Shown: positions 50,101-63,051, numbered from the stretch's first letter. The stretch: DNA of 64,000 bases from Entonaema liquescens (GCA_902805475.1 CADCSX010000002.1:3038001-3102000); one strand, 5' to 3'. Notes: a model not told the origin generated them from the letters alone. Program-made: numbers and translations.

Positions 50101-53100
50101 TTATGTTGTCTGACCAGTCTAATATCGAAATATTCACCGAATGCCTTGAGCTGCTACTCTCAAAGGGCGTCGATATTAACACTACTGATAGCAGCGGCAG
50201 CAGTCTTTATCTGGGTTGTGTGATGTCGGAGGATAAGCTACGCATTCTTCGGGACCACGGGGCGAAGGTAGATGCCACGGATTCGTACGGGAATAATTCT
50301 TTGCACATACTCGCCGGCAGAAGATTGTGCGTACGCGACAAGCTGCAAAAGCGGATTGACGAGGACGGATTGGACCCCCTTAAACCGAACCTCAACGGAG
50401 ACTCCCTCCTCCACATAGCCGCTGCGTGCTATGATGACAGACAAGAGACGGCGGATTACGTGCGCTGGCTTATTAGTCTTGGGATCTCTGTTAACGCGGT
50501 TAACCGTCAGGGATCTACGGCGTTACATACCTCACTCCAAAAGAATGCGCATTCCTTCCGCAACAGCATCGACAATAGGGAGGAGCGTATTCATTTTGTG
50601 GACGCAATCAATCATCGGAACGATGTAAACCTCGAAATTCGAAATAATGATGGCCTGGCTCCCATCCACCTAGCTGCTATGCGTTCAGAGGTTAATGTGA
50701 AAGTGCTTATCGACGCCGGGGCCGATCCGTGCTTCTTAACGGAAGATGGTCAAAATATACTGCATCTTTCCTGCGGAGCCCGGAAACCCAACATTGTCTG
50801 TCAGATACTTCAGCTTGGAACCGTGGACGTGAATCAGAAGGACTGCTATGGCAGAACGCCCCTTCATTACGCATGCGGCTCAGGAGAACCCGAGTCTGTG
50901 GCTTTTCTACTGAAACACGGCGCCGATCCCAGGGTAGTAGATTCGGATGATTCTAGTCCTCTCCATGCATGTGCACATTTTATGTTGGAGCAAAACATGT
51001 TTAATGCGCATGACTCGCGGTACGGATGGCTGCGAAGTCCAACTAAAGGTACCTCTCGATCAAGATCTTCGACGCGTCCATCAAGGCCTTGGTATTGGTA
51101 TAGGATTGGCAACTCAACAGACGCGACTAAAAATGGCTCGCTCACTATCGGGGCAACCGTGCAACTGCTCCTTGATGCGCACTGCAATGTCGCCGCCGTA
51201 AATAAGTCTGGATTAACAGCGTTGGATGTCGCCCTCCATTTTGGGTTTTCCGAGTTCGTTGACATATTTGCTAAAGATGAGGGACTCTTCAAAAGAGCAA
51301 CCGAGAATCTCGATAGCGAAAAGAAACCAGAAACACCAGAAAAGGTCCGAGGGAGGATGAGAGCCCAGATGGAGCTGGTACGATCAAAGTCCGCACTTGG
51401 TACTCTCAACGAGAACAAATCGAATTATGACGAAGTTGCCCAGTCTCTTTACACCTACCTGGACCTTCTAACACACGAGGACGCTGTGCAGCTGATCAAT
51501 GAGCGTTTCGAATCTGACCCTCTTAACACCTCTCATTATAAGCTCCTTAAGAGTCTCATGAGGCCAGGTCATACGCAGGTTGCCGGTCAGGTATCTCGGT
51601 TGATATTACATTATAGCTCTTATACGTCCGTCCGGGACAAGATTGATATAGAAAGAAAGGCTAAAGTCCGTTACTATGACTCTAGGGCTAATACTGCTCT
51701 AAAGCTAGCATGTCAGGATCCCGAGCCTAATATGCTCATGTTGCAGCTCCTAGTAGAAAAGCTTCACGTCGATGTCAATGCGCGGGAGCACGCACCGGGA
51801 GAAACCAACAGGAATGCTCTACATCCGAGAAGGAGATAATCCCAACCGGAACGGCGCTTCATTTACTCGCATCGGCGGATTACAACTGGCAATTGGAGGG
51901 TATGAAATATCTCCTCTCTCACGGAGCTTCGGTTGATGCACTTAACGAAGATGGTGAGTCCGCGCTTCATATCGCAGCTCGTGGCAAGAAGTACGTGAAC
52001 GATTCCGTCAAAGGCTTCTGGCGCTTCGAGGCGGCACGTATCCTACTCGACCACGGAGCCAACCCGGATATCCTCGACAGCGCGGGACGTTCACCCCTCC
52101 ACAAGGCATCCACCGCTCCGGACATTATGAAAGAGCTGCTCCGCAGGGGCGCAGATACGACGGTTGGGGATAGAAGCCCCCTTTTCCTGGCTATACGCGA
52201 CCAGAACCTCTCGGCGCTAGAGATACTTCTTGATCATGGGCTTAGCGTAGATTCGCTCGATGAGAACTACAAGAGCGAGAGGGTGGACTACAGGCTCAAG
52301 ACGCCTCGAAAGGTGTATGCTCTACTATGCGCGGCTTTTGCCGAGAAGATAAATACTCGCATTGGGGATACGGTGTCGCTATTTCGTACGCTTGTGGACC
52401 GAGGTGCTAATTTGTACCTGCCGCTGAACGACAAGGAGACGATGGTTCATTTTCTCTTCGAATATACAGAGTACGAGGTTACGGACACGCTCCTGCGAGA
52501 GCCATGCGTATCCCGAATCGACTTCAACCGTCGCGACCAGCGAGGGCGAACGGTCTTAATTGCGTCATGCGACTGGCGCGAAATCTTGCCTGGCTACTCA
52601 CACCGTCACTGGGATCCGAAGGCTCTGGGTCCCCCGCTGAGAATACTGGACCTTGGAGCTGATCCTACCCTGGTTGATAACGAAGGGAAAACAGCCTTGC
52701 ATCACCTCTTAGACAACCCAGGTATGCCGGATGACGTTATTATTCAGTTCATAAACCGCGAAGAAGTCGCTCCTACACTGCTTCTGAAAGACAGCCACGG
52801 ATTCTCGCCGTTTCACTATGCTTCGCGTATCCTACGGCCCGAGGTCTGCAACTTGCTCCTCGCCAAAGGCGCAGATATTCTCGAACCCGATCCGAATGGT
52901 TTGACCTTGCTGCATTATATAGCCTCCCAGTGTCTCAAGACGAAACGAAGACCACTCGGTTCTGGGCATATAGATGCAAAGCTACCGGAAGATTATTTCG
53001 ACCAATGTGTGGCGCTCTGGCAGAGGTTCACAGCAGAAGGTGGTTCTCTGAACGCGGCAGACAACGAGGGTAACACTCCGATGCACACTTACCTATCATC

Positions 53101-53407
53101 TGCGGATAGAGACCATCTAGTGAGCGATCCAGGGGATCACTCTCTCCGCCACTTCGAGAGGCTCTTCCCAGCCGATAGCGGCGTCGACTTGTCTGCGCGG
53201 AATAAAGCTGGCGAGACGGCGCTCCACGTGATTGCGAGGAGAGCGAAGACGTACTATACGGTAAACGGGCATGATAAAACTATGTTTGAGGCCTTCATGG
53301 CCAAAGGTCTGGATCCGCTGAAGGAGGATGCTAAGGGGAGGAGCGCGCTGGATGTCGCTAGTGCTTTTGAGAAGAACGATATCATTGCGATCTTCGGGAG
53401 GAAGTAG
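47187..53407 (+). CDS. NACHT-ankyrin NLR-like protein (frame broken once)
   Basis: No intron is needed. The first frame runs 47187-51839 (1,550 codons) and the ankyrin sequence continues in another frame to 53407; adding one base at about 51800-51836 gives 2,074 codons. Domains: a short N-terminal region; a NACHT NTPase with P-loop GVPGAGKS (residues 82-89) and Walker B FCVADALDEMDE (about 175-186); a helical linker with the winged-helix-like HHSFTEFLRGE segment; an acidic insert (about 440-490); then more than twenty ankyrin repeats (for example GRIPLHWAAMNGHAKVASLL, DCYGRTPLHYACGSG). Fungal NACHT-ankyrin proteins are STAND-type receptors; some relatives control heterokaryon incompatibility and immune-like cell death. 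That role is inferred. No annotated N-terminal effector domain (HET, Goodbye, HeLo) was recognised; the first 75 residues resemble the short lead before NACHT in many fungal ankyrin proteins. Confidence 0.85.
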
Positions 53408-53646
53408 ACGGTTGTCAGATATCGGATCTAAGGTATATTGGACTTTTCGAACCTGCCTCTAATGGATAGGTATATAGTCTCTCTTACACTGAACGCCTAA
53501 CAATTGAAGTAGTAACTGAGTATGTTCTAAAAGTCTATTCTAAGCTCGCCTGATGCTTCGAGGCCTGTGACTTGAAGTCCTTATTGTATTCTTATGTATC
53601 CCGTAGTTCACTACATCGTAATGTTTACCACGGCTTATGAATTTGC

Positions 53647-54656
53647 CTACTTCGGTACCCAATCCAACCCCTTTTGTTCACTCACCAAAGTCAGCAACTT
53701 TCCTTCGTCGATGGCGGCTTGCAAATTCCTCAGTACAAGTAGCTCCATCTCTCGCTGCGTCTCGACGGTACTTGTCCCGAGGTGGGGAAGCAGAAATGCT
53801 CGGCTGTTTTTCACCAATCCCGGATGGACCTCCGGTTCGTTCTCGTATACGTCGAGACCTACAGCCGAGACGTGGTCGGACTCGAGCGCAGCGACGAGGT
53901 CGGCCTCGTTGATCAGCGCCCCTCGCGCCGTGTTCACGATCACGACGCCCTTTTCGTCTTGGCCAGCTCGGGCGCGGAAATGATGTGGCGCGTGCTTGCA
54001 TTCAGAGCCAGGTTCAGGGATAGCACATCCGACTGGGCTAGCAACTCGTCAAACGACACGTACTTGGCCCCCTTCTCCAGCGACGGGTCTAGTTGCCGTC
54101 GATTGTGATAGATGATATCCATCCCGAAGGCGCGTGCGCGGTCTGCCATCGCACGGCCTATCCCGCCCATTCCCAGGATGCCAAGAGTCTTCCCGCGGGG
54201 GTCGTGGCCGATCTGCGTCTTGCCCTTCCAGCGGCCCTCGCGAAGCGCAGTTAGCGGCTCATGCGCGTATCGTAGGGCACCTAGCAGGAGAAATATGCCG
54301 ACATCAGCAGTAGCGTCGTCGACAGCGCCGGGCGTCGAGGAGACGGCGATCTTGCGCTCGCTGCACGCCGCGACGTCGATGTTGTCGTAGCCGGCGCCGT
54401 TGTGCGCGATGAACTTCCAGGACTCCGGTAGCGAGGCCACGAGCTCGCGGTTGAAGGGCCCGGTTATTGCGGTGGAGACGTTGGACCGATAACATCCTCG
54501 AACCGCGGAGTATGTCCCGTTTCGACAGTTCTCGAGGAACTGTTCTCGGGTTCCCGTGCGGAACTCAAGAAGTTTGTATTTGCTGCTGAGGGCTTTCCAT
54601 TCTTCGTTTGTGTGCGCTAGGTTCCCGATTAAGAGAACGGTGGGAGGAGAAGACAT
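53647..54656 (-). CDS. D-isomer-specific 2-hydroxyacid dehydrogenase (frame broken once)
   Basis: Minus strand, start ATG 54656 (MSSPPTVLLIGN), stop 53647. The NAD-binding Rossmann motif GILGMGGIGRAMADRA (about residues 159-174), HNGAGYDNID and the catalytic region NTARGALINEADL, DVYENEPEV and LPHLGTSTVETQ are present, giving the Arg, Glu and His of this family. The frame is broken after AKTKR: the sequence AAAAGGGCGTCG (minus strand; T-run at 53951-53954) lacks one base. With one extra base the gene is 337 codons, close to the usual 330-340. The protein would reduce 2-oxoacids such as glyoxylate or hydroxypyruvate with NAD(P)H; exact substrate unknown. The broken site is a homopolymer in the most conserved part, so an assembly error is likely. 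Convergent with the NACHT-ankyrin gene, 239 bp apart. Confidence 0.85.
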
Positions 54657-55569
54657 GCTGAGGGGTATCACTGAGGGGTATTGTTGGTCCCGTCTATGTT
54701 ACTGCTGTTGAAGAGGATATCTTTTCACAGGTTCGCAACGGATATGGGCCTCAATAAATATGTTTATATGTTTATATGTTTATATGTTTATATGTTTATA
54801 TGACAATATTCATTCTTATTTACTCCCAGAATGTTATGTAGGATAGCCGAGATGCCGAATTTCGGAGCTAGTGACCTAAAATCGCGTTGTACCGAGACGG
54901 CGGCTTTCCGAAGCCCTCACGCTATTTATTAACCCATGTAAATTCGATTGGTTTATGAGAGGTATGTATTTGTGCTGTCTCCGTATACTCGACTTCCCGC
55001 ACCCTAAAGGATTTTGCGTATAAGTTAGGTAAGCAATTAGGCAAAACTAAGGATGGCGTACCAGGTTTTAAGAGCGAATAAGAGGCTATTCCGACCCTTG
55101 CCTGTTGCTGGAAGAGGAAAAGAAACAGTGAAAACACGAATTTTTATGAAATTTTGAAAAATACATCAAGATAAATGAGAAACGTATCTATTTAGAAGTA
55201 CCTTGGAAAAGTCCTGATTTACTGCCCGATCCCTTGGCTAATGACCAGCACCCTCTGGGGTGCGATCGTCAAACATTTAAAGAAGCACTGATAATATATT
55301 TACGATTGGAAATATTGATAACAGGGCATCCACTAACAGCATTTTAAGAGAAAAGGGGGGCTAGATAGGATAACCGGTGCGTTACTATCTGCTCAAAATA
55401 ATTTGTATCACATAATTTTATCTAAGATGGAAGGAAATAGTAACTTACACCGCCAATGTAAATCAATAAATGGACACAAAATAAAGACCGACCAAAGATA
55501 CGGGTACACTTAGAAACAATCGTCCAATATATCTCAGCTCACTTTCCTTGCAGAGAATACAACCAGATC
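54657..55569. promoter_or_regulatory. Spacer upstream of the dehydrogenase gene
   Basis: About 900 bp between the dehydrogenase start and the 3' end of the MFS gene, both on the minus strand. It contains the 8-bp microsatellite. A short frame at 54922-55137 has no recognisable content. Confidence 0.45.
54762..54801. repeat. 8-bp microsatellite (GTTTATAT)n
   Basis: Five tandem copies of GTTTATAT, about 105 bp upstream of the dehydrogenase ATG, probably within its promoter or 5' UTR. Confidence 0.85.
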
Positions 55570-57670
55570 TCATTTCCCATCACCATTCGTGACAACTTGT
55601 TTCTTCGCCCAATGCCTAAACATTCGCGTGCTGTCTATGCGATGTTCAGTATCAAGCTTCCTGTTCATATCAGAGTGTTTAACAAACACTAGGGTAAGGA
55701 AGAGGGCGACGACTGAAATCCCAAGCCAAGTGGCAAATACTATCTGGAATCCAAACTTGTACGCGTCGTGAACGGCATCCCACGTATGGCCGCTGAGAGA
55801 GGGTAATGTCGTGATATAGTAAACTTCGGCATCTTCAGCAATAGAAGTTGGCAGCCCCTCCCATCTAAGCTTTAGCTTCATGACGTTTTGAAACGTTGAG
55901 GCACCTATTCCTACACCAACGGCCATGCCGAACTGCCGTGCAAAGATATACATTGCTGCTGCAGCGCCTTCGTCTCCGGGTTTGCACATTGCTTGTCCGG
56001 CGAAGTTTTGTGCGGTAAGGATAACCCCCTGGCTGATTCCAGCGATGACGAAGCTAATAACCCAAACAGGCGCACTGTCGTTTACACTCCATACTGTATA
56101 CATGGCTGTGCCGACGCAACTGAAAAACCAGCCCAGCCATATAGCCCAACGAAAATTGTTGAACCGGGTGATAAGGCGGCCCGCTATGATTGAGGCGATA
56201 GCAAATGGTATGAGATTTGCGAGTCCGCCCACTGGAACGCTTGGTGTTAACATACGTCTCTCGATATGCCGCAACGAAGAGCAAATATTTTTTTTTTCAC
56301 TTACCGCCGGCCTGAAGCGGCGTGAATGATTTCACAGCCATCAGGTAAAAAATACAGCTATTTCTAAAATCAGCAACATATTCGACAAGGATATGATGGT
56401 AACCGCGTACTAGTATAGTTGCCCATATAACTATAAGGGCCACATTTGTTAGCTACCATATTCAACTAGATATCATTCAAGAAGGTGGGAAACGTACCAG
56501 AATTCCTTGAAGGAAGCTACATATATATGTGACGATAGAGCTGGTATCGCTAAATAAATCGCCAGGAATGAATGGACGTTTCGCAACGAACCCCACGTAG
56601 AAGCTGGTGACGACTAAACCGATCGTGCCGATGATAAGGGGAACCAACGTGGCTGCACTATCCCATGCATGCTATAGTGATTTAAACTGGTTAAACAGTG
56701 TGTTCGCAAGCCATGGAGCAAGACGCTTGAAAGCATTGACGTACCTGTGAGCCGCCCCAAGAAATTGCGAGAAGGAAGGCCACCGCGGAGCCAGTGAAAA
56801 GAAAGCCTCCTAGCCAGTCAATCCTTTTGAGTTTCTCCTGGAAGGTGGCCTCTTTGGGCCGTAAGGTGAGAAGGTAGGGTACGATAATGAGGCCAAGCCC
56901 GCATATGGGAAACATCATGTAAAATATCCAACGCCATGTAGTCCTTTGAGCTATGGCCCCACCCGTTACTGGTCCTATTGCGAGGCCTACAGCCCACGCT
57001 GCGAGTCTATACATAGGTAAAAATGCTCATTAGCTTTAGGATCTATAATACCCGGGAACTTGGAAAAGAGACTTACGTCACGCCATACCACTTCGGTCGC
57101 CATCGTAGTGGCACAAAATCTGTATGAATGACCAAGCCCAAAGAGTGAATGCCTCCTCCACCGACACCTTGGATACATCTACCCACGAGCATTGGTGTAA
57201 TGCTATGCGCCGTGCAGCATAATATTGTCCCCAGTGCAAAGGCAGAAATCGAAAAGGTTAGGCAAATAGGGCGGCCGATAATGTCGCTGACTGAACAGAT
57301 CATTGGCATAGTTACTGCGTTCACAAGAAGATACGATGTGCCAATCCAGAAGGCCTCAGTAGTTGTTGTGTGAAGGTCATGAGCAATTGCCTGATAAATC
57401 CATATTAGCGAGCTTCGAAAGGGTATACGTGTAAACAGGATTTTTCCTCACAGTTAAGGATGTGACAATGATAGAAGCGTCAAGAGAAACGATGAGGTTG
57501 AGGAAAGCTAGAGTAAAAATAATCGCTCTTTCATGTTTCGATGGCTTCCACTCTACTTCAGCTGACACCTGTGTTTCACTCTCCATCTTGCCTGGTGTCC
57601 AGTCATTGCCAGTGTGATCCTTCATGGCAACATCCCTTTCTGATAAAGAGGGATTATCCGAGGTTGACAT
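55570..57670 (-). CDS. DHA2-type (14-TM) MFS transporter
   Basis: Seven exons: 57670-57452, 57390-57077, 57006-56745, 56671-56498, 56430-56411, 56357-56305 and 56231-55570. Together 568 codons, 567 aa. Introns are 53-73 nt. The joins restore conserved MFS sequence: LDASIIVTSLT joins AIAHDLHTTTTEAFWIGTSY, and ILLYGQLYYCIFYLMAVKSF crosses a 20-nt exon. Typical DHA2 motifs: LDASII in TM1, SDIIGRP (motif A), GRCIQGVGGGGI (motif B/C region), AIGPVTGG-type LAIGPVTGGAI (motif C). About 14 hydrophobic segments. Proton-coupled efflux of drugs or small metabolites across the plasma membrane is likely; substrate unknown. The N-terminus (about 50 residues) is cytosolic and polar. No biosynthetic genes surround it. 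Confidence 0.88.
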
Positions 57671-59063
57671 TTTGAAATGTAGAGCAAAGAGTATGGGTGC
57701 GAGTAGGGGGAGACGGAAAGTTAGATCGACTTGTTGACGAGAGTGCTCCCCAGATAAAACGCGTATTTAAAAGTACCTATATAAGATAACTAGTACTGCC
57801 CATCGGGACGGGTTAAGTCCTAGGGGATGACACAAATCTGGTAGGAAGGAGTGCGTGGCATAGATAACTCAAAGATACTATGGTAGCAAGCCGAGTGCAC
57901 GTCTCCGAGACGTTGTGAAACGTGAAGTCATCTTAGGTGGTTATCAATAATTAAAGCCAAGATCGTTTGTAGCACGCGAACATCGAAAGATATACCCCTA
58001 TGATTGGGAGCTTTGAGGCTCAGCCTACAGGTCTGAGACGATACCTTTAATATATTTATGTCGTATTATTGGTTTTGGTGGGGATGGAACGCTCAGTGGA
58101 AAGTGAATGCTACCCTGAGATTTGGTATGTACACCTAAGATACCTAGGGCAGAGCCTCATCCAAATTTAGACCCCATTTCCATTCTCGGCCACCAACATG
58201 CCATTCCAACCACACGGTAATAGCTATATGTTACACAATCAAACGAGGCTCTAGAGATAACCTATCATTAGCTTACGATTCGGTAATAAATACGAGCGGG
58301 AGGATCGTGCCAAGAGAAGTATATGAAGTAGGTAATATATCAAGTTGTGCATAACCTACCATACTCCAACTTCCGCCTCTTGGTTGGTAGCACAATTGTA
58401 TAATTTAAACAAACCATATCTTGCGGCCCCTAAGGAATGATGAAAGTTAATGTATGTTTCCTTTGGCGGCTCGTGGGTTACCTGCGCACCTACTAAGCCT
58501 TACAGCGGCATGTACCTAGTTAATTGGATACCTACTTCCACATATCATACTGTGTTTATTTTCGGTAATCTCGCGAGAGAATAGTTATCGGCTTAATTTA
58601 TAACTACAGGTATACTGTAATCGTCTTACACACTTGCGTAAAAGATGAGATGTTCTAGAGTCGATGAACCTCTGAGTGGCCTGATACATAGACGAATAGT
58701 AAGCCACAAAAGATTATTTAGTAGATAAAAGCCCCTTGGGGCTAAAATTCAATACCAACAGGTCACCTGAACGTAGATTAGGTATAGATTGTGCAAGTCG
58801 TTCATATCATAGTTAAGCCGATTGGTTGATGGATGTACCTCTTGTTGGAGCAGTTGGCTTCGATATGGAACTCCCAGATAGCCAGCAACTGATACTAGAA
58901 CATCAGCTCGAGGCATCGTAGCAACCTGCATATGTTAGAGATCAAACCGAAGTTATTATATATCTAATATATTCCACCCTTGCATTCATTCCCTCAATGT
59001 CTATGGTCCGGATTTACCCTTCCCTGTCCCTAACCGCTGTAGTTGATCCAGTAGCCTCTTAGC
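57671..59063. promoter_or_regulatory. Divergent promoter region (MFS / rhodopsin-domain)
   Basis: About 1.4 kb between divergent genes. AT-rich with several TACCTA/TAGGTA elements common in the spacers of this genome. A frame at 58749-58931 is short and featureless. No factor site assigned. Confidence 0.45.
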
Positions 59064-60514
59064 ATGACTCAAGACGAAGACTTCCTGAATGGACCAGGTC
59101 TACAACCACCCCACGGCCATATCCCTAATTTTACGAACCCTGAGAACCTCAACGCGGTAGCGCAGTTTACGAATGCCATATGCCTCCTTTTCATATTGAT
59201 ATCTACATTTATTCGCGTGTACGGAAAGTTATCCGCCAGGAATAAACTCGAGATTGAAGATGGTGAGTTAGCTACGGGCGCATTCACTTATGTATGTACG
59301 CATATCTGACAACATACAACTCTTATGATAGCTCTTGCATTGGTAGGAATGGTACTTGTTCTCAACACCTATGTGTCATAGAGATTGATGCGACTAACAT
59401 CACCATAAACTATCAGGGGACTTACTGTGGGAGTTTGTGGTGTTCCTATCGCGTTATAAATACGATAGGTGCTTTCACACATCAATGGGATGTGCGTATG
59501 AGGGACATCCCTTCGATCTTCTACGTATGAGAGTTCAATATGCCTATTATAGTTTCATCCAAATTATTAGGGATATTGTATATTAATGTTTCTGATAGGT
59601 CCACCATATCGGATTCAACTTGTGCGTCACCACGTCGGGCCTCTGGAAAGCTGCTGTTCTTCTAGAGTGGATACGTATCTTCGTACCGCGTGGTACTCGA
59701 GATTCATTTTATTGGATTGGCAACTCATTGTTAGCCTTCGGCTCTATAGCTCACATCGCGTATGTCATTGCCGAAAACCTCTCTTGCTTCCCACACAAGA
59801 GAATCTGGGATCAATTTATTCAGCAAGGCTACTGTATAAGCCAGAAGGCTTTCCAGATCCCATGGTGTATCATCCAACCTCTGTATGTTGCGGCTATCAT
59901 GGTTTTAACGCAACGCATTATTTGGCGCCTACAAGTTACCATGAAGAAGAAGATGGCTGTTTCGTTTCTATTTCTTGTTGGGTTATTGTAAGTTTCAATG
60001 TACCTAATACGTGTTAAGGTGTTTACGTACCTGATATAACTCAACTCTCCACAGAACTTTGGCCTCGTCCATTGCTCGAGCAGTTGCCATGTTCAGCTTC
60101 CTAGATTCTGCGGATAAAACGTATCATATCAATACCGCATACCTCTTAACATTGGCAGAGAACACGTGCTGTTATATTGCCATGTGCGCACCATGGGCGC
60201 CAAAAGCATTTTCGAATACAGGCTCCGTCTTTCGTACCGTCGTCAACCTGCTATCCTACAGCCGCCTCTCTATGAACAATACAGAACGTACAGCTAAAGT
60301 ACAGTCATGGCCAGTCCATCAGGCGCAGACAGAAAGCGAACTATGGAATGCGAGCAGGACTTGCCACGAAATGCGGGACGCAATATTACCATTAGTCAGA
60401 TACCCATCAGCATCAAGTAGGACTGAGCAAGGAGATGTGGTTCTACCTAGGGAAGGCATACTCATGACCACGGAGATCGTGGTGGAAACGGAACACGTGG
60501 ATGGAAGGGGGTAA
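59064..60514 (+). CDS. Fungal seven-TM rhodopsin-domain integral membrane protein
   Basis: Five exons: 59064-59262, 59332-59372, 59417-59524, 59599-59987 and 60055-60514; 399 codons, 398 aa. Introns of 69, 44, 74 and 67 nt; the 44-nt one has a weak donor (GTGTCA) but a perfect GACTAAC branch. The joined protein has an N-terminal extracellular segment, about seven membrane helices, and the marks of the fungal rhodopsin-domain (SAT-like, PF20684) family: RNKLEIEDALALVGMVL, HQWDVRMRDIPSIFY, GLWKAAVLLEWIRIFVPRG, QIPWCIIQPLYVAAIMV, and a cytosolic tail after NTCCYIAMCAPWAPKAF. The function of the family is unknown; some members sit near effector or metabolite genes. There is no retinal Lys evidence. 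The exon 2-3 join is the least certain. Confidence 0.8.
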
Positions 60515-63051
60515 TCAAGACTACCCTTGGAGTAACGGACAAGTATTGAGAGTTGGCAAAAGTCTGGAGACCACTGGTGGCTGAGTGGCTTACTCTCTAA
60601 CCTGTACTATAAGATATAGTCGCAAGCGAAGTAACAATCGACTTTGGTGAATCGAAGGGTGCTTCGCGGCTTGCATGCAGAGAGTAAACTCTAGGTATTG
60701 CACTACGAACTTTCAAATATATCTTTGCATCCACCAAAGTTCTTAACCTCGTATTTTCCGGCCTTATCCCTGTGCCCTTATAAATGAGGCCATTATCATA
60801 AAAGAGAGATGCGTACTCCCTCTATTCCTCCTCTTTGTGCTACGGTCTTAACTGATCGACAAGTTGAAGGGGTCAGACAGCGTGAGCAGATAGGCGTAAA
60901 GATAGGGCTATTAATAATTACCTAAGGTAGGTACTTACTTATTGCTGCCAATCTTGTTGAAAGTGGCTTCCTATCTGTCAAGGGGCCTTTCCGAAAGTAT
61001 TCCAAGGTGTGAGGACAAAAACGTGGTTCGGGTTACTTAGGTAGTTATATTATGTTTACAGCCATTGTCTGAAACGCTGCCTTGTTGTGAAAGCTCAGTT
61101 CCAATTAAACCTGATTAGTTTCTTCCAACCAGCAGGCATCCAATTGGCTCTTGTGTAATTCGCAGTGCGCACAGCGTGAGTATAGGTGCACCACTTATTT
61201 TACTTCCTTTCTGGAAGTTATCATCCAGCCTGCTTTAAATTAAACAACATAACGTGGCCCATAACATTTTAGGGAAAAAGTCCCGAGCAGTGTAACGACT
61301 GGCGGGATCTAGAATGATGTGTTACCATAATAAAGGCCAGCCTGCATAATCTATATGCGTTGGTTCCGTAGCCCATTCCTACGCCGGCTAGTAGCGGGAG
61401 CCTTGCATTGCATTCGGATTACATCTTAGCGAGCCTACAAATCGTATGTTGAAGCCCGATCTTCTCTGATCTCTGATCTAATGTCATTATAAGGTATCTT
61501 GTTCTCCAATTTGATTGTAATTACACAGCCTCCCGAAATTCTCGGATCCTTCAGAAAGCCTCTCAGGGGTCTCACTTGAGACTCCTTGCAGAACAACGAA
61601 GTCGTTTCCCTCACCTTTTGTTTTGTCTCGTGACAGCCATATGGGATAAGATCAGATCTCGGTGGCTTGATCCGAGTTGGCCATTTAATGAAACTCGTTC
61701 AACCGACCTCACAAACGTCATCCTTGTGATTTCAGACACTTTTAGCAATAGGCCTAATTTATTTCATTACGAAAATGACGAGCTCTTTGAGTAATTAATT
61801 GCCGGACTTATTTTAAGTCAAGCTGGAGCTTTTTTCAAGAGCAAACGAAGTTGTAAAGACGTAGTGAGTAAGACTAATATTCTATCGACTAGATTGGGTA
61901 AGTACTTATTGTGTCAGTACTTCTAAGTTGCGTCTAAACGCAATCAGGCGAATGAATTGTCCCCCTATTACAATTAATAGCATAAGAATAGGCCTCGGTT
62001 GGTATCTTTGGTGACTGCCCGTTATCAGGTAAAGCCTATTTTACGTCAGCATTATTTTAGTTTTCCCGCATTATACCTCTACCTAGTCGAAGTAGAAAGT
62101 AATAACACTTTACCCACCTACCCGCCTATAGGTATAAGTAGAGGGTTATTGATACCTAATCGGCTACTTCAGTACATACGACATTGGCTATCTGATCTGC
62201 TTGCTAATAGATAGATATTCTGAGGATATATGGGCAATCATTGGTATTGTTACAAAGAGAGGGATAAGGCATGGAAAGTTGTTTGTCTTGTTCCGCCTTT
62301 TTTTACTTGTTGGATTAGGTATCATGCGAAAAGGAGTAACACGAGATGGAGCAGACTGATCCTCCTGCGTAACAATAGATTCTCGGATGATGCACTTTAC
62401 CCATACTCATATTGTTCGTAGTATGGTAACCATTGTTACAATATCCATTTAGTGTCTTTTGTCCGGACTTTCTAACACTTAAGCGAAGAACGAGAGCATT
62501 TTCGATTGGTCGCATTTATCAACGGCACTTTGTGTAAACTTGGTGGTGACACAAATAGTTGGGGACACTTTGTGTTGTGTAGCATTAAGAGGTACCTAGG
62601 TAAGTAAATAGGTGGGTGGCTGTTTGGAACTTTTAATAAAGTTGCACCAGCAGGTTACATGACGGCTCCTGTCCTCAATTCACACCGTCTACCGCCCCCA
62701 ATCCTTGTGTGCTACACATGCCTTGTCACATACCAGGCTGTATAGTAGTTTTATGTAGAGCGGAAGTACTTTTGCTTTGACCATCTTTACCTATTGACAT
62801 GTCCCATCTGCGCCCCATCACACATGGTGCCATATTCTGCGTGTGTCAACGTAAATGTGATTGTCTATAGCCACCCAAGTAATATTATGCTTAAAAATGA
62901 TACTCTTATTGATAAATACATTCGGCAAAAGCGTGAATCTCGCATCTTTGTCATCTAAGGCGGCTCAACAGCTTCAGCGGTATTGCTAACTCCGTAACAA
63001 GTTCATAGAACTAAGACAATAAAACTTCTAGTCAAGCTGTGTACAAGAGTC
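60515..63051. other. Intergenic, no recognisable gene
   Basis: About 2.5 kb between the convergent rhodopsin-domain and CVNH genes. Normal composition, several short open frames (up to 72 codons) without domains or signal peptides. Direct TACCTAGGTA-like elements near 60920 and 62590. Confidence 0.45.

Noticed and set aside
51753..51811. A 59-nt intron joining the two ankyrin frames instead of a frameshift
   Set aside because: It would restore frame, but the donor GTAGAA is poor, no CTAAC/CTGAC branch is present, and it would remove a well-formed ankyrin segment (VEKLHVDVNAREHAP).
53647..60514. Secondary-metabolite cluster (dehydrogenase, MFS transporter, membrane protein)
   Set aside because: No PKS, NRPS, terpene cyclase, P450 or pathway regulator is in the window.
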